From DASWRT01 sp036403035 (lineage in GTDB: Bacteria > Pseudomonadota > Alphaproteobacteria > ATCC43930 > CGMCC-115725): a DNA stretch of 7,233 nucleotides. Position numbers and translations under genes: made by a program. Positions within the stretch are counted from its first letter, which is position 1; each line of letters opens with the position of its first letter. Shown here piece by piece: positions 1 through 6,133 of this stretch. The stretch is from contig DASWRT010000423.1 of NCBI GenBank assembly GCA_036403035.1, positions 1 through 7,233 of the forward strand, read 5' to 3'. The notes under the pieces are model-generated. The model was given only the letters and a program-made list of their open reading frames with translations. It was not told where the DNA came from and ran no database searches.

Positions 1-284
1 TGAACCGGTAACCGGGTTTTGTGAAACGGCGCATGATCAACCTCTCGAATCGGTTCTACTGCCGGTTTCTTGCAGGCGAGTGTGTCAAAACCAGGACATT
101 TCCTGAGCATTGTTGCGGCTTCCGCCACGACCGTCGCCCGCAGCCGACGACGTTCACGCTACCGCAGCGTCACGGCGCATGCCAGCAAAAAAGAACAAAG
201 CAAGAACATTTTTCGTGGGAACCATCGCCGGAAGTTGCGCCCCGGCACAAATTTCATGGGCTTCAGAGACGCTCGATGCGCGGT
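1..284. other. Left-edge stretch without a convincing gene
   Basis: I find no protein-like reading frame here. The frames that stay open are rich in Arg, Pro and His and look like high-GC by-products. At the very edge (4-20) ACCGG, TAA and CCGGG followed by TTTT could form a very short hairpin with a T-run on the plus strand, perhaps the end of a gene lying to the left, but a 4-bp stem is weak evidence. A 32-codon minus-strand frame at 159-257 has a basic N-terminus and a hydrophobic core but no ribosome site, so it is not called as a gene. Confidence 0.5.
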
Positions 285-331
285 CCCCCACCCCGACCCT
301 CCCCCGCAAGGGGGGAGGATCGGGGTGGGGG
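285..331. repeat. 47-bp near-perfect palindrome, probably a dispersed REP-like element
   Basis: Two 21-nt arms (285-305 and 311-331) are reverse complements except at one position (C297 against A319) and enclose a 5-nt centre, GCAAG. Both arms are made of C-runs and G-runs. The odd pair would be a G-U wobble in a minus-strand transcript but a C-A mismatch in a plus-strand one, so the fold is slightly better as minus-strand RNA, the direction of the LOG gene that ends about 90 bp before it. No U-run follows on the minus strand. Short G/C-run palindromes of this type are scattered in many copies through alphaproteobacterial genomes and often produce spurious frames reading like PHPDPPPLRGRVGVG. 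Whether it is repeated in this genome cannot be seen from one window. It may stop transcription or protect 3' ends. Confidence 0.75.
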
Positions 332-334
332 TAC

Positions 335-360
335 CCGGCGAGACGCCGGACTACCTTTTT
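335..360 (+). terminator. Short hairpin followed by T5, terminator-like on the plus strand
   Basis: CCGGCG (335-340) and CGCCGG (344-349) form a perfect 6-bp stem with the loop AGA. After a 6-nt gap comes TTTTT (356-360). This resembles a weak intrinsic terminator for plus-strand transcription and lies 3 bp from the large palindrome at 285-331. No plus-strand gene upstream of it is visible, so it may only block read-through or antisense transcription into the LOG gene. Confidence 0.35.
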
Positions 361-422
361 ATCCCGGCGGTTCAAACGCCCTTTTCTGCTCCGCCCGTCG
401 CGCCGCGGCGGCCGGCGCCGGC

Positions 423-1004
423 TCAGGTCTTGTTACGGTCGAGCCACTTGTCGGTGTCGGGGGCGGCGAACCGGCCGATGCGGTCGAGCAGCGTCTCCGG
501 CTCCTCCTCGACGAAGACGATCCCGCGGTGCATCGGGGCGAGGAACCGCTCCTCGACCATGTGATCGAGGAAGCCGAGGAGCTTGTCGAAATAGCCCTCG
601 ACGTTGAGCAGCGCGCAGGGCTTCGCGTGGGCGCCGAGCTGCGTCCAGGTCCAGACCTCGAAGAACTCCTCCATCGTGCCGATGCCGCCGGGGAGCGCCA
701 CGAACCCATCCGAGAGGTCGGCCATCAGCGCCTTGCGCTCGTGCATCGTCGCGACCACGCGCAGGTCGGAGACGCCTTCGTGCGCGACCTCGCGCCGTTG
801 CAGGAACTCGGGGATCACGCCGATCACCTCGCCGCCGGCCGCCGCCATCGCGTCGGCGACGGCGCCCATCACGCCGACGCTGCCGCCGCCGTAGACGAGG
901 CCGATGCCGCGCGCCGCCATCGCCTGCGCGAGCCGTTTCGCCGCGTCGGTATAGGCCCCGTTCCGGCCTGGGCTCGACCCGCAGAAGATGCACAAACGCC
1001 GCAT
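423..1004 (-). CDS. LOG-family protein (nucleoside 5'-monophosphate phosphoribohydrolase type)
   Basis: The 193-aa product has the usual length and fold marks of the LOG/TIGR00730 family, which resembles lysine decarboxylases but not in function. It opens with a Rossmann-type strand, MRRLCIFCGSS, and has GGGSVGVMG at residues 39-47, MHERK at 87-91 and the signature PGGIGTMEE at 105-113. Characterised members cut the N-glycosidic bond of cytokinin riboside monophosphates or of ordinary nucleoside monophosphates such as AMP, in the cytosol. The Arg of MHERK and the Glu ending PGGxGTxxE are the expected catalytic residues and both are present. The ATG at 1004 is chosen because the protein starts at the first strand there and GGAAAGGA sits 5 nt upstream; the frame stays open further upstream but that part is not protein-like. 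It lies 152 bp after the ABC permease stop with a hairpin between, so it probably has its own promoter. Its physiological substrate is unknown. Confidence 0.93.
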   Translation of the reverse strand: MRRLCIFCGSSPGRNGAYTDAAKRLAQAMAARGIGLVYGGGSVGVMGAVADAMAAAGGEVIGVIPEFLQRREVAHEGVSDLRVVATMHERKALMADLSDGFVALPGGIGTMEEFFEVWTWTQLGAHAKPCALLNVEGYFDKLLGFLDHMVEERFLAPMHRGIVFVEEEPETLLDRIGRFAAPDTDKWLDRNKT

Positions 1005-1095
1005 TCCGATCCTTTCCAAAGCGAGCCTCGGAGAGATAGGGGAGGCGGGCGCGGACGACCAGACCTGATTTCGGGGGCGTATCGATCGAGGTCGA

Positions 1096-1117
1096 TGGTC
1101 CGAATGCACTGGTCCGA
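1096..1117. promoter_or_regulatory. Tandem TGGTCCGA repeat upstream of the LOG gene
   Basis: TGGTCCGA occurs at 1096-1103 and again at 1110-1117, a 14-bp period, each followed by TGC after zero or one extra base. On the minus strand this reads TCGGACCA twice, about 90 bp upstream of the LOG start codon. A paired direct repeat in a short intergenic gap may be a regulator site. There is no further support and no clear -35/-10 pair nearby. Confidence 0.3.
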
Positions 1118-1136
1118 TGCGACCGGGCGGCGAAGG

Positions 1137-1155
1137 GGGAGCGCCGGCCGCTCCC
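1137..1155 (-). terminator. Hairpin right after the ABC permease stop codon
   Basis: GGGAGCGCCGGCCGCTCCC is a perfect 7-bp stem with a 5-nt loop, starting 1 nt after the permease TGA (1157-1159). On the minus strand the next bases are CCTTCGCC, with no U-run, so it would be a poor intrinsic terminator. It may instead be an mRNA 3'-end stabiliser or a partial barrier. Its position suggests the transporter transcript ends or is attenuated here, before the LOG gene. Confidence 0.5.
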
Positions 1156-1156
1156 G

Positions 1157-2038
1157 TCAGCGCTGCATGCCCCATCGCCGCACGGTGCGGACCTCGATCG
1201 TCCGGAAGACCACGCTCTCGACGAACAGGCCGATCAGGATCACCGTCGCGAGTCCGGCGAAGACGTTCGCCACTTCGAGCTGGTTGCGGTTGACGAAGAT
1301 GAACCAGCCGAGCCCGCCCGACCCCGAGCTGGTGCCGAACACCAGCTCCGCCGCGATCAGCGTCCGCCACGCGAAGGCCCAGCCGATCTTGAGCCCGGTC
1401 AGGATCGACGGAAACGCCGCCGGCACGAGGATCCGCATCACGTAGCGGATGCCGGTCAGCCCGACATTGTGCCCAGCCATGCGCAGCGTCTCGGGCACGC
1501 CGAGGAACCCGGCGTGGGTGTTGAGCGAGACCGGCCACAGCACCGAATGGACGAGCACGAAGACGAGGCTCGGATTGCCCAGCCCGAGCCAGAGCAGCGC
1601 GACCGGCAGCAGCGCGATCGCCGGCAGCGGGTTGAACATCGCCGTCAGCGTCGACAGCAGGTCGGTGCCGATCCGCGTCGACACCGCGAGCGTCGTCAGC
1701 ACCGCCGCCGCCGCGACGCCCGCCGCGTAGCCCAGCAGCAGCACCTTGAGCGATACCGCGCAGCGCATCAGCAGCTCGCCGTGCGCCGCCGCCTGCCACA
1801 GCGCCGCCGCCGTCTCGGCGAAGGACGGCAGCAGCAGCGGGTTGTCGATCCGCGTCGCGTAGACCTGCCACAGCGCCGCCAGCACGACGAGGATGAGCAG
1901 CCGCCGCACCGCGGCGACGTTGGCGATCCGCTCCCACGCCGAGAGCGGCCGGGCGACGTCGCCGATCGTGCCGGCATCGGTGGTCTCGCGCACGAACTCC
2001 GGCCGCAGCGGCGGCGTCAGCTTGCCGTCGCCGTTCAA
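1157..2038 (-). CDS. ABC transporter permease, NitT/TauT/SsuC type
   Basis: This 293-aa inner-membrane protein has about six hydrophobic segments (roughly residues 46-60, 97-118, 137-155, 158-172, 215-235 and 260-280). It also carries the cytoplasmic EAA-type loop of BPD-type permeases (about 181-213: VPETLRMAGHNVG, then the LVPAAFPSIL end), which docks on the ATPase. The fold and the partner ATPase match importers for nitrate, sulfonates, taurine and related small anions, but the substrate cannot be told from the permease. I start it at the TTG at 2038. Its TTGA overlaps the TGA of the ATPase gene, GGAGG lies about 6 nt upstream, and the frame in front is an Arg-rich shadow of the ATPase gene. 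The overlap implies translational coupling of equal amounts of the two subunits. The roughly 45-residue N-terminal tail before the first helix is somewhat long for the family. Confidence 0.92.
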   Translation of the reverse strand: MNGDGKLTPPLRPEFVRETTDAGTIGDVARPLSAWERIANVAAVRRLLILVVLAALWQVYATRIDNPLLLPSFAETAAALWQAAAHGELLMRCAVSLKVLLLGYAAGVAAAAVLTTLAVSTRIGTDLLSTLTAMFNPLPAIALLPVALLWLGLGNPSLVFVLVHSVLWPVSLNTHAGFLGVPETLRMAGHNVGLTGIRYVMRILVPAAFPSILTGLKIGWAFAWRTLIAAELVFGTSSGSGGLGWFIFVNRNQLEVANVFAGLATVILIGLFVESVVFRTIEVRTVRRWGMQR

Positions 2039-2889
2039 CCGCCGCCTCCGGCGCCGTCGCGGACCGCGCGCTCGGCGAACAGCATGTCGTGGACCCGGTT
2101 CTGCAACGCGAGGAACGCCGCGCCGCCGGCCGCGCCGTGGTCGTGATCGGAGTTCAGCTCCGCCTTCACCTGTCCCGGATGCGGCGACAGCACGAGGATG
2201 CGGTTGCCGACGATCAGCGCCTCCTCGATCGAGTGCGTCACGAATAGCACCGTGAAGCGCAGATCGTCCCAGAGTTGCAGCAGCTCCTCCTGCATCCGGC
2301 GGCGGGTCAGCGCGTCGAGCGCGGCGAACGGCTCGTCCATCAGCAGGATCTCGGGCTCCATCGCCATCGCGCGGGCGATCGCGACGCGCTGCTTCATCCC
2401 TCCGGAGAGCATGTGCGGGTAGGCGTCGGCGAATTTCGAGAGCCCGACCTTCTCGATGTAGAGCGAGACGCGCTCTGCCGCCTCGCGCCGGGTGCAGCGC
2501 CGGCTCGCGCGGAGCGGGAACGCCACGTTCTGCCGCACCGTCTTCCACGGCAGGAGCTGGTCGAACTCCTGGAACACCATCATCCGGTCGGGGCCGGGCG
2601 CCGTGACCGGCCGGCCGTTCAGGCGGATCGTCCCCTCGACCGGCTTCAGGAACCCGCCGACCCCCTTCAGCAGGCTCGACTTGCCGCAGCCCGAGGGGCC
2701 CAGCAGCACGAACCGGTCGCCGCGATGGACGCGGAAGCCGACGCGGTACGTCGCCGTCACGAGGTGCTGCGCCGTCTTGTACTGGAGCGTCACGTCCTCG
2801 ACGTCGAGCAGCGGCGGCGGGAGCGGCGGCGGCTGTGGCGCAACGGCGGCGGGCGTGCCTGTGGCGGCGGCGAGCGTCTCGCTGCTCAT
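2035..2889 (-). CDS. ABC transporter ATP-binding protein, SsuB/TauB/NrtD type
   Basis: The 284-aa ATPase has every ABC motif in order: Walker A GPSGCGKSS (64-72), Q-loop glutamine at 107 in VFQEFDQLLPW, signature LSGGMKQR (161-168), Walker B ILLMDEP (181-187) followed by FAALD, and the H-loop His at 219 (THS). The QEFDQLLPW and LSGGMKQR forms are typical of the nitrate/sulfonate/taurine importer group. It powers the permease encoded immediately downstream, whose TTG start overlaps its stop codon. The start is uncertain. I prefer the ATG at 2889 (MSSETLAA), which gives a Pro/Ala-rich lead of about 27 residues before the core begins at LLDVEDVTL. Another ATG at 2988 would add 33 Arg-rich residues of no family character. 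Neither has a good ribosome site. No periplasmic binding protein is encoded nearby. Confidence 0.93.
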   Translation of the reverse strand: MSSETLAAATGTPAAVAPQPPPLPPPLLDVEDVTLQYKTAQHLVTATYRVGFRVHRGDRFVLLGPSGCGKSSLLKGVGGFLKPVEGTIRLNGRPVTAPGPDRMMVFQEFDQLLPWKTVRQNVAFPLRASRRCTRREAAERVSLYIEKVGLSKFADAYPHMLSGGMKQRVAIARAMAMEPEILLMDEPFAALDALTRRRMQEELLQLWDDLRFTVLFVTHSIEEALIVGNRILVLSPHPGQVKAELNSDHDHGAAGGAAFLALQNRVHDMLFAERAVRDGAGGGG

Positions 2890-2935
2890 GTCCGGCAGGA
2901 GCGGGCCGGGGCCGGTGCGCACCCGGCGGTCGCGG

Positions 2936-3010
2936 TCAGCGGCATCGATTGGCGGTCTGGCGCTCGTTGTGTTCCTCGTCGCGCGCATCCTGGCGAAGAG
3001 CGCCGCTCAT
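2936..3010 (-). other. Possible 24-codon upstream ORF before the ABC genes
   Basis: An ATG at 3010 is preceded by AGGAG with only 2 nt between, a tight fit for a ribosome site. It opens a 24-aa frame (MSGALRQDARDEEH...) that ends in TGA at 2936-2938, 46 nt before the preferred ATPase start. It could be a leader peptide, or the AGGAG may be chance. It is listed because the ATPase start itself lacks a clear ribosome site. The peptide resembles nothing I recognise. Confidence 0.2.
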
Positions 3011-3054
3011 GTCTCCTGATTTTCGTGCGTGCTCCCGGCGCTCCCGTGTCGCCG

Positions 3055-3831
3055 TCAACGGCCCGCGTTGCGCAGGCGGTCGAAGAGGCGCTGTCCCGTC
3101 GCGGCGATCCGCTCATCGACGTTCGCAGGCGTCAGGCCCGACGTGATGTCCTTGTGCGATCCCGGGAACACGAAATAGAGGACGTCGCGCTCGATGCTGT
3201 TGTCGGACAGCTTCGTGCACTCGCCCTTGACGTTGCGCGCCGTGCAGACCTTGTGTCCGAGGCGCTCGTGAAGCTGGATCGACCCCTCGCCGATCTTGCA
3301 CGCCGGCCCGATGTCGGCGACGAGCGCGTAGACGACCTTGTCGCGGTGGACCACGGCGGCGACGTCGCCGGTCTCCACGCCGAGATCCCCGGCGAAGCCG
3401 CCGCCGGGGATCGCGACGTAGGGCACCTTGTCGGCGTCGACGCTGGGCTTGCCGGGCAGCGGATAACGGAACGACGTTTCCGCCTGGTCGGTCTGTCCCG
3501 GCGTGTTCCGGGCGTAGGGCGACCCGTCGGCGTCCAAGCCCATCTTCGCGTCATAGAAGACGACGCGGTCCTTCAGCCGCAGCAGCGCGTGGTTGCGGTT
3601 CGGGTCGTTCCTGCAACTGTATCGGAGCGGCTTGCCGTCGCAGGTATTGCCGGCGTCGCACTCGTCGAAACGCGCGCGGTACTTCTCTCCGGTCGGCTCT
3701 CCCGACGCGAAGTCGATCCCGTCGACAACGGGCAGGGATGCCGGCGGTGGCGTATACGGGCCTTGTGCGAAAGCAGGGATGGCTGCGGCCAACAGGCCGG
3801 CCGCCGCTGCGATCGAGAGTGTGCGCCGCAT
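3055..3831 (-). CDS. Secreted glycoside hydrolase family 75 (chitosanase-type) protein
   Basis: This 258-aa protein has a clear Sec signal peptide: MRRT, a hydrophobic core, then AIPAFA with likely cleavage after Ala22. The mature part resembles GH75 endo-chitosanases, with VVFYDAKMGLDADGSP at about 90-105, a TSFRYP block, PYVAIPGGGFAGDLGVETGD (137-156) and VADIGPACKIGEGSI (171-185). In this family an Asp and a Glu near the last motif act as catalytic acids; Asp173 and Glu182 are the natural candidates, although the spacing differs somewhat from the fungal enzyme as I remember it. Six cysteines remain after the signal (58, 64, 73, 178, 196, 205), fitting an exported disulfide protein. Expected role: hydrolysis of chitosan or a related glucosamine polymer outside the cytoplasm. 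The ATG at 3831 has AAGGAGG about 6 nt upstream. The gene follows the small secreted-protein gene by only 34 bp, probably in one transcript. Confidence 0.8.
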   Translation of the reverse strand: MRRTLSIAAAAGLLAAAIPAFAQGPYTPPPASLPVVDGIDFASGEPTGEKYRARFDECDAGNTCDGKPLRYSCRNDPNRNHALLRLKDRVVFYDAKMGLDADGSPYARNTPGQTDQAETSFRYPLPGKPSVDADKVPYVAIPGGGFAGDLGVETGDVAAVVHRDKVVYALVADIGPACKIGEGSIQLHERLGHKVCTARNVKGECTKLSDNSIERDVLYFVFPGSHKDITSGLTPANVDERIAATGQRLFDRLRNAGR

Positions 3832-3865
3832 CGACTTCCTCCTTCCCTTCCCACGAGCGACCGGA

Positions 3866-4159
3866 TCAGTTCCCGTGTGTCTGTGCGTCCGACGTGCGGG
3901 CGGACGAAGCGCCGCCGCATTCGGTCGGCCGCTTCTTCGGCCCGCGGCGCTCCGGCGGCACCTTGCAGTCGTCGACCCGCTGTTCGTCCGACGCCTTGTC
4001 GCTCAGCCGCGACTTGAGCGTGTCGCCCGGCTTCCGCGGCGCGGCGGGTGCGGTGATCGTACCGGACGGATCGCCCGCCGCGACGGCGGAGGTGGCAACG
4101 GTTCCGGACAGGGCAATGACGGCGGTCACCCAGATGATCGAGGCGTATGCGGATCGCAT
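3866..4159 (-). CDS. Small secreted protein of unknown function
   Basis: The 97-aa product starts with a signal peptide (MRSAYASIIWVTAVIALSG, with an ATSAVAA-type cleavage site around residue 28). A short polar, Pro/Lys/Arg-rich mature chain of about 69 residues follows. Its recognisable part is LKSRLSDKASDEQRVDDCK, then VPPERRGPKKRPTEC; the two cysteines, 18 residues apart, could form one disulfide. I recall similar SDKASDEQRVD.CKVP proteins among hypothetical proteins of Bradyrhizobium-like bacteria, but this is memory and not a search. I start at the ATG at 4159, which gives a normal signal peptide with GGAGG about 10 nt upstream. ATGs at 4183 and 4210 would put polar residues in front of it. 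It sits 34 bp before the chitosanase gene, likely co-transcribed, and both products are exported. Confidence 0.72.
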   Translation of the reverse strand: MRSAYASIIWVTAVIALSGTVATSAVAAGDPSGTITAPAAPRKPGDTLKSRLSDKASDEQRVDDCKVPPERRGPKKRPTECGGASSARTSDAQTHGN

Positions 4160-4259
4160 GGCTGGCAGTCCTCCCGCTTCCATGGTCGCCTGCTGCCGCT
4201 TCTTGTCCATCCGTTTGTTGCGGTCGAAACCTCACCGGCGGAGCGCGCCGCGGGAACGC

Positions 4260-5159
4260 TCACCGTTCCGGCTTCTCCGCCGTGAACACGACGTAGCGCA
4301 TCGCGCCGGTCCTGTACGCCGCCCAGAGCCGCAGCAGGGTCAGCGCGAAGACGCGGTTCCGCTGAGCCGAATCGAGCAGGAAGCGCCGCGCCTCGGCGTC
4401 GCGCAGCAGCAGCGTCGCGAGCCGCCGCGCACAGACCGTCCAGGTGCGCCGCACCGCGGCCGAGATGTCCTCCGCCGCAACAGCGCCGAAGCCCGCGGCG
4501 GCGAGCCAGCCGCGATACTCCGCCTCGGTGCCCATCCCGGGGAGCCTTCCTTCGCGGCAGATCGGCTCCAGCAGGTGCCGCACCTCCCAGCCGGCGGCGC
4601 CCTCGCGCGCGATCCAGGCGCAGACGGCCAGCCGCCCGCCGGGGCGCAGCACGCGGTACGCCTCGGCGAAGACGCGCGGCTTGTCCGCCATGTGCTCGGT
4701 GCTCTCGATCGCGTAGCCGCCGTCGAACGCCTCGTCGGGCAGCCCGTTCGCCAGCCAGTCGCGCCTGAAGATCTGTGGGTTGTCCGGTGCGAACCCGGCG
4801 GCGCGCCCGGCCTCCGTTGCATGGTCGAGCTGCGCCTGCGAGACGGTGAGCCCGGTGACGCGAACACCGTACTGCCGCACCAGCCGCCGCGCCGTCGCGC
4901 CGTAGCCGCAGCCGATGTCGACGACCTGCCGCGGCCGAGGCCGGGACGGCGAACCGAAGCGGCCGTCTCCGTCCAGCCCGAGCCGCGCCGCGACGAGGTC
5001 GGACAGCGCGTCGGCCGCCTCGGCGGGCGTCTCATGCCCGCTGACCCAATACCCGTGATGCACGTGCTCGCCCCACACGGTTCGATAGAACCGGTCGAGG
5101 TCGTCATAGTGCCCGGCCACGTCGGGGACGGCGGCAGGCGCGGTGCGGGGAATGATCAC
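4260..5159 (-). CDS. Class I SAM-dependent methyltransferase
   Basis: This is a Rossmann-fold methyltransferase of about 299 aa. Motif I is VVDIGCGYG (residues 79-87), the SAM-binding glycine loop. The acidic end of strand 2 is replaced by VTGLTVSQAQLDHA, a form typical of the UbiE/tocopherol/sterol/cyclopropane-synthase-like group. FDGGYAIESTEHM (145-157) corresponds to motif II, and LRPGGRLAV (171-179) to motif III. The N-terminal block HYDDLDRFYRTVWGEHVHHGYW (17-38, split here as HYDDLDRFYRTVWG plus EHVHHGYW) is a known lead-in of small-molecule and lipid or quinone C-methyltransferases of this group. The acceptor cannot be told. I choose the GTG at 5159 (VIIPRTAPA) because AGGGG lies about 6 nt upstream. 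The frame stays open to a TTG at 5249, and another GTG lies near 5123 just before the conserved HYDD block. It is probably cytosolic. The next gene downstream starts about 100 bp after its stop. Confidence 0.87.
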   Translation of the reverse strand: MIIPRTAPAAVPDVAGHYDDLDRFYRTVWGEHVHHGYWVSGHETPAEAADALSDLVAARLGLDGDGRFGSPSRPRPRQVVDIGCGYGATARRLVRQYGVRVTGLTVSQAQLDHATEAGRAAGFAPDNPQIFRRDWLANGLPDEAFDGGYAIESTEHMADKPRVFAEAYRVLRPGGRLAVCAWIAREGAAGWEVRHLLEPICREGRLPGMGTEAEYRGWLAAAGFGAVAAEDISAAVRRTWTVCARRLATLLLRDAEARRFLLDSAQRNRVFALTLLRLWAAYRTGAMRYVVFTAEKPER

Positions 5160-5309
5160 GGCGGCCCCTGGTTGCGTTGAAGGCGACGCCGCCGGCGCGG
5201 CGGGCGGGCGATGCGACCGGCAGTGTAGCGCAACCTCCGCGCACGCCAAGCGTCGCTCCTGCCCGGCGGCGGCGGCGGCGGTGCCCGCCCGCTTCCAACC
5301 GGCGGGCTC

Positions 5310-5764
5310 CTATCCGCCGGCCGTGCGGCCGAGCCACAGCCCGACGAGCGTGCTCAAGGAAACCAGGATCAGGAACCCGTTCACCACGAGCAGGAGCGCC
5401 GGCGGAAGGCGCGGCGCGTCGGGCTTCGGCGGCGGCGGGCCGGGATAGACCTGCCGCCACACGGCCGCGCCGAAGCAGAATGCGCTGAACAGCAACAGCA
5501 CGGTTCCCGCGCCCCACATGATCCAGTCCGGGATCAGCCCCGCCAGAAGCTGCTTCGCCCAACGCCGCTCGCCAGCGAGGCGAGGCCGGTGCGCACCCAC
5601 GCGGCGTAGGTGCGCTCGGCCGCGAACACGTTGCGGTCGGCGGCCAGTTCGGTTCGGCGGTCGGCGCTGTCCTTCGTCTGCTCCGCGGCGGCGGTGCGGT
5701 CGGCCGCGTGTTCCGTGTGCCGCACGACCTGTTCTTGCCGCTGCTGTTGCTGCGAGCTGTCCAT
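5310..5764 (-). pseudogene. DUF202/YidH-like membrane protein, interrupted by a one-base frameshift
   Basis: Two adjacent frames together make one DUF202-type protein. The first (5764 down to about 5558) encodes a Gln/Glu-rich, probably coiled N-terminus and then the family hallmark RNVFAAERTYAAWVRTGLA and SLASGVG. It then derails into RSSFWRG and stops. The second frame continues the family pattern from AKQLLAGLIPDWIMWGAG through a membrane helix (VLLLFSAFCFGAAVW), a short proline loop and a second helix (LLLVVNGFLILVSLSTLVGLWLG). Adding one base at the G-run at 5558-5560 (GGG on the minus strand) fuses them exactly after Gly69 into a 151-aa protein of normal family length. This is either a recent frameshift or a missed G in a homopolymer. 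The ATG at 5764 has GGAAAG close upstream. DUF202 proteins are small inner-membrane proteins of unclear role. If the shift is real, the product lacks both C-terminal helices. Confidence 0.85.
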
Positions 5765-5896
5765 TCGCTTTCCGAAACGTCTGCCGCCTTTTGACGAACG
5801 CTTACGTTGCCGTTCCCTCCCGTGTCCGAAGGCGGAGATGTTGCTCGTCCCAACTCGGCCGCTGCGTTCCCGGAACGCCGACCTCGGCGACGTGAA

Positions 5897-6133
5897 TTAC
5901 GGAATTACCGACTTCAGCCAACTGACCTGAACGATTGCACTGTCGAGAGCCGCTTCGGCCGTTTCGTACACGTTTTCGGCGTAGTAGCCGATCCGGTGCC
6001 AGCCTCGGCCGTCCTCGACGTCCCGGCGATATTCCTCGAAACCGTACGTGCCGTCGGAACGCCGGAAGATATCGACGCACCGGATCCCGTCGTCGGTTTC
6101 GATCGACCTCGTCACGACGTTCTTATCGGTCAT
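5897..6133 (-). CDS. Conserved hypothetical protein, 78 aa
   Basis: This small soluble protein starts MTDKNVVTRSIETDDGIRC and carries VDIFRRSDGTYGFEEYRRD (about 20-38), then EDGRGWHRIGYY and a C-terminal helix ETAEAALDSAIVQVSWLK. The pattern of alternating strands (DGIRCVDIFRR, YGFEEYRR, WHRIGYY) followed by one helix suggests a compact beta-beta-beta-alpha fold. I believe near relatives occur as hypothetical proteins in many alphaproteobacteria, but no function is known to me and none is assigned. No signal peptide or membrane segment is present. The ATG at 6133 is chosen because AAGGA lies 6 nt upstream and the extended frame before it (to 6352) is low-complexity Pro/Ala/Arg. It lies 132 bp upstream of the DUF202 gene on the same strand. 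Confidence 0.82.
   Translation of the reverse strand: MTDKNVVTRSIETDDGIRCVDIFRRSDGTYGFEEYRRDVEDGRGWHRIGYYAENVYETAEAALDSAIVQVSWLKSVIP

Noticed and set aside
159..257. Minus-strand 32-codon frame, basic then hydrophobic (KMFLLCSFLLACAV)
   Set aside because: It resembles a signal peptide but has no ribosome site, ends directly after the hydrophobic part and lies at the window edge without context.
21..1445. Long plus-strand frame of 474 codons
   Set aside because: It is antisense to the LOG and permease genes and reads as Arg/Pro/His-rich low-complexity protein. It is an open shadow caused by high GC.
1005..1937. N-terminal extension of the LOG frame across the permease region
   Set aside because: The upstream part is an out-of-frame Ala/Arg-rich shadow of the permease gene. 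The LOG fold starts at 1004 with a good ribosome site.
2275..4017. Plus-strand frame of 580 codons
   Set aside because: It runs antisense through the ABC ATPase and chitosanase genes, both of which have complete motifs on the minus strand. Its own sequence matches no protein pattern.
3738..5180. Plus-strand frame of 480 codons
   Set aside because: It is antisense to the small secreted protein and the methyltransferase, with no domains or ribosome site.
5534..5600. Programmed -1 frameshift producing the full DUF202 protein
   Set aside because: No slippery heptamer of the usual form and no clear downstream structure were seen. A simple indel or sequencing error is more likely.
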